The notes under the pieces were generated by a model that was not told where the DNA came from, searched no databases, and worked only from the letters and a program-made list of their open reading frames with translations. This document shows, piece by piece, positions 38,820-48,091 of a stretch of DNA of 64,000 nt. Numbering within the stretch: position 1 is the stretch's first letter; every line of letters starts with the position of its first letter. The DNA lies in contig NZ_LT629971.1 in NCBI RefSeq assembly GCF_900108565.1, forward strand, positions 3,472,001 to 3,536,000. The letters are read 5' to 3'. Made by a program: the position numbers and the translations under genes. Source of the DNA: Mycolicibacterium rutilum. GTDB taxonomy: Bacteria; Actinomycetota; Actinomycetes; Mycobacteriales; Mycobacteriaceae.

Positions 38820-39530
38820 GTGACCTACATCGGTACGGCGTCGCGGCTGGCTGTGGCCGGCGCCGTCTTGGCGGTATCGGCGCTGCTCAGCGGCTGTGTG
38901 AGCACGGTGTCGGGGACGGCGGTGCGCGGGCCGGGCGGCGGCCGCCTCGACGTCCCGCCGCTGGAGGCGACTCAACTCGACGACGTGTTGCTGACCATCG
39001 GCGAGGTGAACGGCATCATGGGCTCGACGACGATGGAGGTCACCGCCGAGCTCGAGGAGATGACCGACCACTCCGACGTCGTGTCCGACCCCGACTGCCT
39101 CGGCGCGATCTACGGCGCCGAGGAACCGGTGTACGCCGGCAGCGGATGGACCGACATGCGCGACCAGGTGGCCCGCGAACCCGACGAGGACAACGAGCAC
39201 TGGGTCGAGCAGACCGCGGTGCTCTACCCGTCGGCCGACGACGCGCAGCAGTTCTTCGAGGATTCCAAAGCCGCGTGGGAAGACTGCGGCAATTCGACTG
39301 TCGTCGTGACGAGTTCGGGCGACGACTACCTGTGGTCGCTGGACGAGTTGCAGGCCGAGGACACGCTGATCACTCAGGTGACCACGCAGCAGGACGCCGA
39401 GGGCTGGGCGTGTCAGCATGCGCTGTCGGTGGTGTCGAACCTGACCGCCGAGGCGTGGGCGTGCGGCTACTCCATCACCGACGAGGGCGCCGCGATCGCG
39501 ACGGGGATGGCCGAGAACGCGGCCGGATAG
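38820..39530 (+). CDS. sensor-domain lipoprotein, second copy
   Basis: A 236-residue paralog of the preceding protein: lipobox LLSGCV, then a PknH-like sensor domain with cysteines in DPDCLGAIYG, AWEDCGNS, GWACQHALS and AWACGYS. Two Cys pairs are in the positions that form disulfides in PknH sensor domains. GTG 38820 is preferred over TTG 38793. It is 63 bases after the first copy and probably co-transcribed, a tandem duplication that has diverged far in sequence. Confidence 0.83.
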   Translation: MTYIGTASRLAVAGAVLAVSALLSGCVSTVSGTAVRGPGGGRLDVPPLEATQLDDVLLTIGEVNGIMGSTTMEVTAELEEMTDHSDVVSDPDCLGAIYGAEEPVYAGSGWTDMRDQVAREPDEDNEHWVEQTAVLYPSADDAQQFFEDSKAAWEDCGNSTVVVTSSGDDYLWSLDELQAEDTLITQVTTQQDAEGWACQHALSVVSNLTAEAWACGYSITDEGAAIATGMAENAAG

Positions 39531-39615
39531 CCGGAACGTGCGGTCGGGTTAACCCCCGCCCGGGCGGCGGGTCAGCCCCATTTCGTCACACGCCGGCGCG
39601 CCATAGCGTCGCTGC

Positions 39616-40455
39616 ATGCGGACGACGCCTCGGGGAGTGCGGTCGATGCTCGCTGCGCTGGTCGTCGTGGCGGCGCTCAATTGTCTGCTGCCGCCGCTCG
39701 TCCCGCCTTCGGTCCCGGCCCTCCGCCTTCCGCTGTGGGTCGCGATCGCCGTCCTGAGCGTCGCCCTGGTGTGGCCCCGAGCGACCCGGGTGGTTCGGCT
39801 GAGCGTGGGCTGGCTGCTGGTCCTCGCGACGGTGGGGCAGGCGTTCGTCGTCGGCGACCTGATCGCGATGTTCGCCACGCTGTTGGCGGTGCCGGTGCTC
39901 GCGCTGCTCGCCGGGCCGCTGCGGCCCAGGCCGCGCAAGGCTCTGGTCGCCGCCCACGCCGTCGCTGCCGCGTGCTGGGTCGGCATTGCGGCGACGTTCG
40001 TCGCCATGGCGGTGCTTGCTATGTCCACCAACGACATTCACCGCTCGGCGACGGTGTATGAACTCATGGCGCTGTTCGACATCACGCTGCTGCCGTGGGC
40101 CAACTTCGCCACGATCCTCACCGGTGTCGGGTTGAGCCTCACGACGAAGTGGGGGCTGCTGCGGTACCGGTGGGTCGTCGCGAAGATCGCCATCGCGGCG
40201 GGAATCCTCATGATGGCGTTCGGCTTTCTGCACGACAGCCTCGAACGCGTCGGCGCGGAGGCCACGCAACTGGCGGCGCGCGGGGCCGCGACCGCGCACC
40301 TGTCCGGCACCGCCGACGTCGTCCTGTGGAGTTTCGGGTGCGCGCTGCTCGGCCTCATCGCCGCGCTGCTGTTGTCGCTGTACAAGCCCGGCGGGCGGAC
40401 CCGGCGCGCCGCGGGCGACCTACATCGGGGCGTTCGCCGGCACGAACACGCCTGA
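39616..40455 (+). CDS. multi-pass membrane protein, unknown function
   Basis: A 279-residue protein with about seven hydrophobic helices and an arginine-rich cytoplasmic tail. The pattern (a helix with the ATFVAMAVLAMS segment, then TILTGVGLSLTTKWGLLRYRWVVAKIAIAAGIL) resembles small DUF2269-like membrane proteins, but I cannot assign a family firmly. Its last 36 bases overlap the 3' end of the convergent trehalase gene, so the charged tail is encoded antisense to that gene. Confidence 0.72.
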   Translation: MRTTPRGVRSMLAALVVVAALNCLLPPLVPPSVPALRLPLWVAIAVLSVALVWPRATRVVRLSVGWLLVLATVGQAFVVGDLIAMFATLLAVPVLALLAGPLRPRPRKALVAAHAVAAACWVGIAATFVAMAVLAMSTNDIHRSATVYELMALFDITLLPWANFATILTGVGLSLTTKWGLLRYRWVVAKIAIAAGILMMAFGFLHDSLERVGAEATQLAARGAATAHLSGTADVVLWSFGCALLGLIAALLLSLYKPGGRTRRAAGDLHRGVRRHEHA

Positions 40456-42456
40456 GCTGTCGGCTTCCTCCTCGGCGCGGATCACATGCACCACCGCGTT
40501 GATCAACGCCAGGTGGGTGAACGCCTGCGGGAAGTTGCCCAGATGCCGGCCGGTGCGCGGTTCGATCTCCTCGGCGTACAGGTGCAGCGGGCTGGCGAAC
40601 GACAGCAGCCGCTCACACAGGTGCTTGGCCCGGCTGATCTCGCCGATCTCCACCAGCGCGGAAACCAACCAGAACGAGCAGATCGTGAAAGTGCCTTCCT
40701 CGCCGGACAATCCGTCGTCGGTCTCCTCGACGCGGTAGCGCAGCACCAGGCCTTCCTCGGTGAGCTCGTCGGCGATCGCCAGCACCGTGGCCCGCACCCG
40801 CGGGTCGTCGGGCGGCAGGAACCGGGTCAGCACGGCCAGCAGCAGCGACGCGTCGAGCGCGTCGTCGCCGTAGCGCTGAGTGAGCACGCCGCGCTTGTCG
40901 ACGCCGTGCTTGAGCACGTCGGCCTTGATCTCCTCGGCGATCGCGCGCCACTGCTGGGCATAGGACTTCTCGCCTTGCAGCTCAGCGAGTTTCGAGCCGC
41001 GGTCCAGCGCCACCCAGCACATGATCTTCGAGCTGGTGAAGTGCTGCGGGTCCCCGCGCACCTCCCAGATGCCGCGGTCCGGTTCCTTCCAGTGCTTGAT
41101 CGCCTCTTCGACCTGCTGCTTGAGCACCGGCCACAGCGTGTCGGAGATCTGCTCGCGCGATTTGGCGTGCAGATACACCGAATCCAGCATCGTGCCCCAG
41201 ATGTCGTGCTGCATCTGGTTGTAGGCGCCGTTGCCGATGCGCACCGGCCGCGCACCGTCATAGCCGGACAGGTGGTGCAGCTCTTCCTCGACCAGCGTGC
41301 GTTCGCCGCCGACGGCGTACATCACCTGAAGCGGGTGGCGCTCACCGTTGTTCGCGCCGGACACGTCGGCGATGAACGCGAAGAAGTCGTCGGCCTCGCG
41401 GTCCAGTCCGAGTGTGTACAGCCCCCACAGCGCGAAGGTGGAGTCACGCACCCACGCATAGCGGTAATCCCAGTTACGTTCGCCCTGCGGGGTTTCCGGC
41501 AACGACGTGGTCGGCGCAGCCAGCAGCGCGCCGGTCGGGGAGTAGGTCAGCCCCTTGAGCGTCAACGCGCTGCGCTGCAGATAGGACCGCCACGGGTGAT
41601 CGGGGAAGTCGCCGACGTTGATCCACTGCCGCCACGCCTCGCTGGTCTGCCACATCTTGTCGGCGGCCTCTTCGTAAGTCTGCGGCGCCGGGTGCTTGGA
41701 CCACGACAGAGCGACGAACGCGTTGTCGCCCTCCTTCATCCGGGTGCGGGCCCGCGCCTCGTGCCCTTCGAGGCCGAGCCGCAGATTCGTCGTGAGTCGC
41801 AGCGTCGGGTGCGCGTCGGCGTCGCGGCTGGCCCGCGCGATCGCCTCGCCGTAGGCCTGCGCCGAGTACTCCCAGGTGGCCGGGATGCGGTGGTAGTCGA
41901 ACGCCGGCTCGCAGTTCATCACCAGCTCGACCGTGCCGCTGACGCAGCGCACCGTGCGCAGCAGGATGTGCTCGGCGTCCCAGTCCATCGGGGTGCGGCG
42001 GTGTGTGCGTGACCGCGTCTCGAGGTCGTGCCACGGACCCATCACCAGCGCCTCGCGCACGATCAGCCAGCCGGTGTGGGTCTGCCAGGTGGTCTCCAGG
42101 ATCAGGCTGCCCGGCAGGTAGCGCCGCGCGGAGGGCACCGACACCCCGTACGGGCCGAGCCGGAAGTGTCCGGCGCCGCGGTCCAGGATGGCGCCGAACA
42201 CGCTCGGCGAGTCCGGGCGCGGCACGCACAACCACTCCACCGAACCCGCGGACGAGATCAGGCAGGTGTTCTCGCAGTCGGAGAGAAAACCGTAGTCGGC
42301 GATGGGCGGAAACGGGTTGCGCAGCGCCCCGGTGGGCGCGTACGGCGTCGGCGCCGTGATGGTCAGCGGGGTGTTCGCGGCCACGGCCGGCGCGGGCATC
42401 GACCCCGCACCCGGCTGCGAAGTCCCGTCCGAGGGTCCGGCTTGCTGCAAAACCAT
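40420..42456 (-). CDS. trehalase, glycoside hydrolase family 15
   Basis: A 678-residue GH15 protein like mycobacterial trehalase (M. smegmatis MSMEG_4535, M. tuberculosis Rv2402), which hydrolyses trehalose to two glucose. The N-terminal beta-sandwich begins IADYGFLSDCENTCLISSAGSVEWLCVPRPDSPSVF. The (alpha/alpha)6 barrel carries QGERNWDYRYAWVRDSTFALWGLY and, near the end, EEGTFTICSFWLV, which includes glucoamylase-type catalytic glutamates. It is cytoplasmic (no signal). The start at 42456 has a low-complexity N-terminus, so a later ATG is possible. Confidence 0.92.
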   Translation of the reverse strand: MVLQQAGPSDGTSQPGAGSMPAPAVAANTPLTITAPTPYAPTGALRNPFPPIADYGFLSDCENTCLISSAGSVEWLCVPRPDSPSVFGAILDRGAGHFRLGPYGVSVPSARRYLPGSLILETTWQTHTGWLIVREALVMGPWHDLETRSRTHRRTPMDWDAEHILLRTVRCVSGTVELVMNCEPAFDYHRIPATWEYSAQAYGEAIARASRDADAHPTLRLTTNLRLGLEGHEARARTRMKEGDNAFVALSWSKHPAPQTYEEAADKMWQTSEAWRQWINVGDFPDHPWRSYLQRSALTLKGLTYSPTGALLAAPTTSLPETPQGERNWDYRYAWVRDSTFALWGLYTLGLDREADDFFAFIADVSGANNGERHPLQVMYAVGGERTLVEEELHHLSGYDGARPVRIGNGAYNQMQHDIWGTMLDSVYLHAKSREQISDTLWPVLKQQVEEAIKHWKEPDRGIWEVRGDPQHFTSSKIMCWVALDRGSKLAELQGEKSYAQQWRAIAEEIKADVLKHGVDKRGVLTQRYGDDALDASLLLAVLTRFLPPDDPRVRATVLAIADELTEEGLVLRYRVEETDDGLSGEEGTFTICSFWLVSALVEIGEISRAKHLCERLLSFASPLHLYAEEIEPRTGRHLGNFPQAFTHLALINAVVHVIRAEEEADSSGVFVPANAPM

Positions 42457-42512
42457 GCCGACATCATCGACTGCGGACCTGCCCGGCGTCCACTCATCGG
42501 CCGCGTGTCAGC

Positions 42513-43751
42513 TCACCGGCGGGCAAACGCCGGGATGTGCTCGGGCAACGGGCCGATCGCCACGGCGTACGCGACCACCCGGCGCAGCAGCGGCGCCCGG
42601 CCCGCGACGCGGATCAGCAGCGGCGCGCGCACCGACCCGGGCGACGTCACCGCCACCGCGATCACCCGGCGGTGGACGGTGTGCTGCACGGCCTGGATCA
42701 GCGCGGTCGGCAACCAGCGGCGCCGCTGCACGCGGGCCAGGTGCCGGGTGGACACGGTGCCGGTCCGCAGCGGCTCGGCGAGCAGGCGGCCGGCGGCGAC
42801 GGCGTCGGCCACCGCGAGGTTGATCCCGACGCCGCCCACCGGCGACATCGCGTGCGCGGCGTCGCCGATCAGCAACAGCCCGTCGGTGTACCAGCGCCGC
42901 AGCCGGTTGAGCTGCACGTCGAGCAGCTTGACGTCGTCGAACGACGACACCGTCGCCACCCGGTCGGCCAGCCAGGGGACCAGCGTGGCCGCGCCGCGGT
43001 GCAGCGCGCCGATGCCGGCCGCGCGCAACTCCGCGTCGCGGCCCTTGGGGATGATGTAGGCGCACTGGAAGTAGTCGCCACGGTCGATGGCCGCGAGCGC
43101 GTGCCCCGCGCCGAGCTCACCGGCCAGCCCGGCGGGATCGCCGTCCTCGCGCGGCACGCGGAACCACCAGACGTCCATCGGCGCGCCGAAGTCCTTGGCC
43201 TTGAGTCCCATGGCGGCGCGCAACGTCGACGAGCGCCCGTCACAGGCGACGGTCAGTGCCGCGCGCATCTCGCGCACCTCGCCGTCGGTACCGCGGTAAC
43301 GCACCCCGATCACCGTGTCGCCGTCGAGCAGCGGGCCCAGTACCTCCGTGCTGCGCAGCAACGTGAACGTCGGCTCCTGCTGCGCGGCCGACGCCAGCAG
43401 CTCCAGGAAGTCCCACTGCGGCACCAGCGCAATGTGCTTGTGCGGACCCGGAATTCGGCGCAAATCCATCGCCAGCGGGCTGCCCTGCACCGACAGCCGC
43501 AGCGTCTCGATCACACGGTGCGGTACTCGGGCGAACTCGTCGCCCAGGCCCAACTCGTCGAGCAACCGCAGCGTGCTCGCGTGCACGGTGTCGCCGCGGA
43601 AGTCGCGCAGGAAGTCGGCGTGCTTCTCCATCACCGTGACGTCGACGCCCGCGCGGGCCAGCAGCAGGCCGAGCATCACGCCCGCGGGCCCGCCACCGGC
43701 GACGATGCAGGTGGTCCGTTCGGCCGGCACGGCGCCATTCTCGCATCGCAT
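42513..43751 (-). CDS. FAD-dependent monooxygenase (PHBH-type)
   Basis: A 412-residue flavin monooxygenase: the FAD dinucleotide fold CIVAGGGPAGVMLGLLLARAG, the family DG motif CDGRSSTLRAAMG, and GD-motif LIGDAAHAMSPVGGVGINLAVADAV. Such enzymes hydroxylate aromatic or polyketide substrates with NADPH and oxygen. The start could be ATG 43751 or GTG 43730. It is transcribed away from two small membrane-protein genes, and its substrate is unknown. Confidence 0.9.
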   Translation of the reverse strand: MRCENGAVPAERTTCIVAGGGPAGVMLGLLLARAGVDVTVMEKHADFLRDFRGDTVHASTLRLLDELGLGDEFARVPHRVIETLRLSVQGSPLAMDLRRIPGPHKHIALVPQWDFLELLASAAQQEPTFTLLRSTEVLGPLLDGDTVIGVRYRGTDGEVREMRAALTVACDGRSSTLRAAMGLKAKDFGAPMDVWWFRVPREDGDPAGLAGELGAGHALAAIDRGDYFQCAYIIPKGRDAELRAAGIGALHRGAATLVPWLADRVATVSSFDDVKLLDVQLNRLRRWYTDGLLLIGDAAHAMSPVGGVGINLAVADAVAAGRLLAEPLRTGTVSTRHLARVQRRRWLPTALIQAVQHTVHRRVIAVAVTSPGSVRAPLLIRVAGRAPLLRRVVAYAVAIGPLPEHIPAFARR

Positions 43752-43762
43752 AGGGTGGCGGT

Positions 43763-43960
43763 GTGGGCGGCTTCCTCAATTGGTGGGACGGCGTCGAACT
43801 CTGGTTGACCGGCCTTCCGTTCATCGCCCAGACCGCTGTGGTGATGCCTGTCGTCATCGCGCTGGCCTACGGCATCGCGATGGTGCTCGACGGCGCACTC
43901 GGCAACGGCATCAAGTTGCTGCGCCGCGTCCGCCACGACGACCCGGACATCGAACGATGA
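43763..43960 (+). CDS. small membrane protein
   Basis: A 65-residue protein with one or two hydrophobic helices (GLPFIAQTAVVMPVVIALAYGIAMVLDGALGN) and a charged tail ending DDPDIER. GTG 43763 starts it. The position before subI matches the small membrane gene Rv2401A of M. tuberculosis. It overlaps the next short gene by four bases. Function unknown. Confidence 0.65.
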   Translation: MGGFLNWWDGVELWLTGLPFIAQTAVVMPVVIALAYGIAMVLDGALGNGIKLLRRVRHDDPDIER

Positions 43961-44046
43961 GGGGCGGGATGCCGAGGTCCCGGGTCACGCTGGTGCTCGT
44001 TTTCCTGGTGGTGCTGGTGATCGTCATGTGGCTGCTCACCCGGTGA
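43957..44046 (+). CDS. 29-residue single-helix membrane peptide
   Basis: A 29-codon ORF (ATG 43957 to TGA 44046) overlapping the previous stop by ATGA. It starts with four basic residues and consists of one strongly hydrophobic helix (LVLVFLVVLVIVMWLL). The coupling and clean helix support a real microprotein. Ordinary gene-length cut-offs would miss it. Confidence 0.55.
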   Translation: MRGGMPRSRVTLVLVFLVVLVIVMWLLTR

Positions 44047-44087
44047 CGTCCGGGAATCCCTCGACAGGAACTTCGCAGCGACTCTGT

Positions 44088-44093
44088 TAGGCT
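44088..44093 (+). promoter_or_regulatory. -10 box of leaderless sulfate-operon transcript
   Basis: TAGGCT (TAnnnT type) ends exactly 7 bases before the ATG at 44101, the spacing of mycobacterial leaderless transcripts. A TCGACA (-35-like) lies 21 bases further up, a loose fit. Confidence 0.6.
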
Positions 44094-44100
44094 TCGCGCC

Positions 44101-44193
44101 ATGCAGACGGCGTCCGGCAACAAGAGTGGCCACATCCTGGCCCTCATTGCCGTGGGTTTCAGTGCCGTCGCTGATGTCTGTTGTTGTTGCTGA
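44101..44193 (+). CDS. polycysteine leader peptide of the sulfate transport operon
   Basis: A 30-residue ORF that starts at the predicted transcript 5' end and closes with four consecutive Cys codons (TGT TGT TGT TGC) before TGA. Mycobacteria use such leaderless polycysteine ORFs as cysteine-responsive attenuators of sulfur genes (Canestrari and colleagues, 2020). With scarce Cys-tRNA the ribosome stalls on the run and relieves repression of the downstream operon. The next gene is subI, so sulfate uptake would rise when cysteine is low. No other feature of the peptide looks functional. Confidence 0.88.
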   Translation: MQTASGNKSGHILALIAVGFSAVADVCCCC

Positions 44194-44323
44194 CTCCTCA
44201 CCCGTCCGCGGTCTGGTGTCGGTGACGGCTGTAAAGGTGACGCCTGAGGGCTGAGCCGTCGGAGCCAGCGCCTTTTCCGTCGAGACGGGGTCCACCGCAG
44301 TCCCCCTCAACGAAAGGTCCCCG
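44194..44323 (+). promoter_or_regulatory. attenuator region between polycysteine leader and subI
   Basis: It contains GACGGCT (44224-44230) pairing with AGCCGTC (44254-44260), and a second weaker stem GACGGGG / CCCCxTC just before the ribosome-binding site GAAAGG (44312-44317). CCTTTT at 44271-44276 can pair with that site. These provide alternative structures that a stalled ribosome on the leader could switch. The exact pairing is unproven. Confidence 0.55.
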
Positions 44324-45334
44324 ATGGTCAACATCCGTTCCTGGCGCGCCGCAGCAGCGCTCGCCGCCACCGCCACCCTGCTCGCCGCGTGCGGTGGCGG
44401 ATCCAGCGACGTCGCCGGCGAAACCGGCGGCGAGAAGGCCGACACGACGCTGACGCTCGTCGCGTACGCCGTGCCCGAGCCCGGCTGGAGCAAGGTCATC
44501 CCCGCGTTCGCCGCGACCCCCGAGGGCAAGGGCGTGGGCGTCACCACCTCCTACGGCGCCTCGGGTGACCAGTCCCGCGCGGTCGTCGACGGCAAGCCCG
44601 CCGACATCGTGAACTTCTCCGTCGAACCCGACATCACCCGCCTGGTCAAGGCCGACAAGGTGGCCAAGGACTGGAACGCCGACGCCACCAAGGGCATCCC
44701 GTTCGGGTCGCTGGTCACGTTCGCGGTGCGGCCCGGCAACCCCAAAGGCATCAAAGACTGGGGCGATCTGCTCAAGCCCGGTGTCGAGGTCATCACGCCC
44801 AGCCCGCTGAGCTCCGGCGCCGCCAAGTGGAACCTGTTGGCGCCGTACGCGTGGGCGAGCAAGGGCGGCCAGGACCCGCAGGCCGGCCTGGACTACGTCA
44901 ACGAGTTGGTCACCCAGCACGTCAAGCTGCGTCCGGGGTCGGGCCGCGAGGCCACCGACGTGTTCCGGCAGGGCAGCGGCGACGTGCTGCTGGCCTACGA
45001 GAACGAGGCGCTGAACTTCGACCTCGAGCACGTCAACCCGCCGGAGACCTTCAAGATCGAGAATCCGGTCGCGGTCGTCACCAGCAGCGCGCACCAGGAC
45101 AAGGCCAATGCGCTGAAGAACTTCCTCTACACCCCGGAGGCGCAGAAGCTGTGGGCCGAGGCCGGCTTCCGGCCCGTCGACCCCGCCGTGGCCGAGGAGT
45201 TCAAGGACAAGTTCCCGGCGCCCGCCAAACTGTGGACCGTTGACGACCTCGGCGGTTGGGAGAAACTGGATCCGGAGCTGTTCGACAAGGAGAACGGCAG
45301 CATCACCAAGATCTACACCCAGGCGACCGGATGA
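44324..45334 (+). CDS. subI: sulfate-binding lipoprotein of the ABC transporter
   Basis: A 336-residue periplasmic-type binding protein anchored as a lipoprotein (lipobox LLAACGGGSS, Cys near residue 21). The family core is visible in TTSYGASGDQSRAVVDGKPADIVNFSVEPDITRL and the C-terminal PDPAVAEEF-like region. It captures sulfate, possibly thiosulfate, outside the membrane for CysTWA. It is first in the subI-cysT-cysW-cysA operon, with the TGA overlapping the cysT ATG. It follows the polycysteine leader. Confidence 0.95.
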   Translation: MVNIRSWRAAAALAATATLLAACGGGSSDVAGETGGEKADTTLTLVAYAVPEPGWSKVIPAFAATPEGKGVGVTTSYGASGDQSRAVVDGKPADIVNFSVEPDITRLVKADKVAKDWNADATKGIPFGSLVTFAVRPGNPKGIKDWGDLLKPGVEVITPSPLSSGAAKWNLLAPYAWASKGGQDPQAGLDYVNELVTQHVKLRPGSGREATDVFRQGSGDVLLAYENEALNFDLEHVNPPETFKIENPVAVVTSSAHQDKANALKNFLYTPEAQKLWAEAGFRPVDPAVAEEFKDKFPAPAKLWTVDDLGGWEKLDPELFDKENGSITKIYTQATG

Positions 45335-46197
45335 CCTCTCCTGTGACGGCCCGGCCCGAGCTCACCGACAGTGAGCCGGGCCGGGCGTCCAGTTTTCTGG
45401 GACGCCGTCATGGGACGACGTCGCTGCGGGTCGGGGCGGCGTCGATCTGGCTGAGCCTGATCGTCCTGCTGCCGCTGGCCGCCATCCTGTGGCAGGCGGT
45501 GGGCGGCGGCTGGCGGGCGTTCTGGCTGGCGGTCAGCTCGAACGCGGCCCTCGAGTCGTTCAAGGTGACGCTGACCGTGTCCTTCGGCGTGACGGCGGTC
45601 AACCTGTTCTTCGGGCTGCTGGTCGCGTGGGTGCTGACCCGCGACGACTTTCCGGGTAAGCGGCTGGTCGACTCCGTGATCGACCTGCCGTTCGCGCTGC
45701 CGACGATCGTCGCCAGCCTGGTGATGCTCGCGCTGTACGGACCCGCCAGCCCGGTCGGGCTGCATCTTCAGCACACCAAGTGGGGAATCGGGGTGGCGCT
45801 GCTGTTCGTCACGCTGCCGTTCGTGGTGCGCTCGGTGCAACCGGTGCTGTTGGAACTCGACCGCGAAACCGAGGAGGCCGCGGCGTCGCTGGGCGCCAAC
45901 AACTGGGTGATCTTCACCCGGGTGATCCTGCCCGCGCTGCTACCCGCGCTGCTGTCCGGTGCGGGGCTGGCCTTTTCGCGCGCGATCGGCGAGTTCGGGT
46001 CGGTGGTGCTGATCGGCGGTGCCGTCCCGGGTGAGACCGAGGTCTCGTCGCAGTGGATCCGCACCCTGATCGAGAACGACGACCGCACCGGCGCGGCCGC
46101 CATTTCGATTGTGCTGCTGTTGATCTCGTTCGTGGTGCTGTTCGTCTTGCGGGCGGTCGGGTCCCGTGCGGCCAAACGGGAGGAGTTGTCGCAGTGA
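45331..46197 (+). CDS. cysT: sulfate ABC transporter permease CysT
   Basis: A 288-residue permease with six membrane helices and the EAA loop ([43 protein letters not shown]) that docks to CysA. It pairs with CysW to form the membrane channel. The ATG at 45331 overlaps the subI stop by four bases; the open frame upstream is in subI. Confidence 0.95.
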   Translation: MTSPVTARPELTDSEPGRASSFLGRRHGTTSLRVGAASIWLSLIVLLPLAAILWQAVGGGWRAFWLAVSSNAALESFKVTLTVSFGVTAVNLFFGLLVAWVLTRDDFPGKRLVDSVIDLPFALPTIVASLVMLALYGPASPVGLHLQHTKWGIGVALLFVTLPFVVRSVQPVLLELDRETEEAAASLGANNWVIFTRVILPALLPALLSGAGLAFSRAIGEFGSVVLIGGAVPGETEVSSQWIRTLIENDDRTGAAAISIVLLLISFVVLFVLRAVGSRAAKREELSQ

Positions 46198-47006
46198 TCC
46201 TGTCGCCGCCGGTGAAGTACCTCCTGCGCTTCCTCGCGCTGGCCTACATCGTGATCCTGGTCGTCGTGCCGGTGGGGCTGATCCTGTGGCGCACCTTCGC
46301 GCCCGGTTTCGGCGAGTTCGTCGCGTCGATCACCACACCGGCGGCGATCTCGGCGCTGAACCTGTCACTGCTGGTGGTGGCGATCGTGGTGCCGCTCAAC
46401 GTGCTGTTCGGGGTGCCGACGGCGTTGGTGTTGGCGCGCAACCGGTTTCGCGGCAAGAGCGCGCTGCAGGCCGTGATCGATCTGCCGTTCGCGGTGTCGC
46501 CGGTCGTGGTGGGTGTGGCGCTGATCCTGCTGTGGGGTTCGGCGGGACTGTTCGGGTTCGTGGAGAACAACCTCGGCCTCAAGATCATCTTCGGCTTCCC
46601 GGGTATCGTGCTGGCCAGCGTGTTCGTCACGGTGCCGTTCGTGATCCGCGAGGTCGAACCGGTGTTGCACGAGATCGGCACCGATCAGGAGGAAGCCGCC
46701 GCCACGCTCGGATCGCAGTGGTGGCAGACGTTTTGGCGGGTCACGTTGCCGTCGATCCGGTGGGGTCTGACGTACGGCGTGGTGCTCACCATCGCGCGCA
46801 CGCTCGGCGAGTACGGCGCGGTGCTGATGGTGTCGTCCAACCTGCCCGGGTCCTCGCAGACGCTCACGCTGTTGGTGTCCGAACGCTACGCCCGCGGTGC
46901 CGAGTACGGCGCCTACGCGGTGTCGACGCTGTTGATGACGGTGGCGGTGGTGGTGCTGGTCGCGCAGGTGGTGCTCGACGCCCGCCGGATCCGGGCGAGC
47001 AAATAG
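46194..47006 (+). CDS. cysW: sulfate ABC transporter permease CysW
   Basis: A 270-residue permease, second half of the channel, with EAA loop [46 protein letters not shown] 46194 overlaps the cysT stop. Its end is followed by a 20-base gap with AGGGAGAGAG before cysA. Confidence 0.95.
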   Translation: MILSPPVKYLLRFLALAYIVILVVVPVGLILWRTFAPGFGEFVASITTPAAISALNLSLLVVAIVVPLNVLFGVPTALVLARNRFRGKSALQAVIDLPFAVSPVVVGVALILLWGSAGLFGFVENNLGLKIIFGFPGIVLASVFVTVPFVIREVEPVLHEIGTDQEEAAATLGSQWWQTFWRVTLPSIRWGLTYGVVLTIARTLGEYGAVLMVSSNLPGSSQTLTLLVSERYARGAEYGAYAVSTLLMTVAVVVLVAQVVLDARRIRASK

Positions 47007-47026
47007 GTTCAGGGAGAGAGACACTC

Positions 47027-48085
47027 ATGACCGATGCGATCATCGTGCGGGGCGCCAACAAGCGCTACGGCGACTTCGCGGCGTTGGACAACGTCGACTT
47101 CGAGGTGCCGTCCGGATCGCTGACCGCACTGCTGGGGCCCAGCGGCTCGGGCAAGTCCACGCTGCTGCGCGCCATCGCGGGGTTGGACCAGCCCGACACC
47201 GGCACGATCACGATCAACGGCCGTGACGTCACCGATGTGCCGCCGCAGCGCCGGGGGATCGGCTTCGTCTTCCAGCACTACGCGGCGTTCAAGCACCTGA
47301 CCGTGCGTGACAACGTCGCGTTCGGGCTCAAGATCCGCAAGCGGCCCAAGGCCGAGATCGCCGAGAAGGTCGACAACCTGCTGGAAGTGGTGGGGCTGGC
47401 GGGCTTTCAGACCCGCTACCCGAACCAGCTGTCCGGCGGGCAGCGTCAGCGCATGGCGCTGGCCCGCGCGCTGGCCGTCGATCCGCAGGTGCTGCTGCTC
47501 GACGAACCGTTCGGCGCGCTGGACGCCAAGGTGCGTGAAGACCTGCGGGCCTGGCTGCGCCGGTTGCACGACGAGGTGCACGTCACCACGGTGCTGGTCA
47601 CCCACGACCAGTCCGAGGCGCTCGACGTGGCCGACCGCATCGCGGTACTCAACAAGGGCCGCATCGAACAGGTCGGCTCACCCGCAGAGGTGTATGACGC
47701 GCCGGCCAACGCGTTCGTGATGTCGTTCCTGGGCGCGGTGTCTTCGCTGAACGGCTCGCTGGTGCGCCCCCACGACATCCGCGTCGGCCGCAATCCGGAC
47801 ATGGCGATCGCGTCGTCGGACGACTCGGTGCAGGCCACCGGGGTGCTGCGCGCGACGATCGACCGAATCGTCATGCTGGGCTTCGAAGTTCGGGTGGAAC
47901 TGACCAGCGCCACCGACAACACGCCGTTCACCGCGCAGATCACCCGCGGCGACGCCGAGGCGCTCGGCCTCAAGGAAGGCGACACCGTCTACGTGCGCGC
48001 CACCCGGATCCCGCCGCTGCCGGGTGGGACCGAGATCCCGCACAGCGACAGCGCCGACGACGACGGCGCGCTGACCAACGCCTGA
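47027..48085 (+). CDS. cysA: sulfate/thiosulfate ABC transporter ATP-binding protein
   Basis: A 352-residue ABC ATPase with Walker [11 protein letters not shown]-loop FQHYAAFKH, signature [15 protein letters not shown], Walker [16 protein letters not shown] and H-loop [11 protein letters not shown], followed by a C-terminal regulatory TOBE-like domain. It powers sulfate uptake by CysTW. A good ribosome-binding site (AGGGAGAG) precedes ATG 47027. It converges on the LuxR-type regulator with a seven-base gap, leaving no room for a separate terminator. Confidence 0.96.
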   Translation: MTDAIIVRGANKRYGDFAALDNVDFEVPSGSLTALLGPSGSGKSTLLRAIAGLDQPDTGTITINGRDVTDVPPQRRGIGFVFQHYAAFKHLTVRDNVAFGLKIRKRPKAEIAEKVDNLLEVVGLAGFQTRYPNQLSGGQRQRMALARALAVDPQVLLLDEPFGALDAKVREDLRAWLRRLHDEVHVTTVLVTHDQSEALDVADRIAVLNKGRIEQVGSPAEVYDAPANAFVMSFLGAVSSLNGSLVRPHDIRVGRNPDMAIASSDDSVQATGVLRATIDRIVMLGFEVRVELTSATDNTPFTAQITRGDAEALGLKEGDTVYVRATRIPPLPGGTEIPHSDSADDDGALTNA

Positions 48086-48091
48086 CACGGG

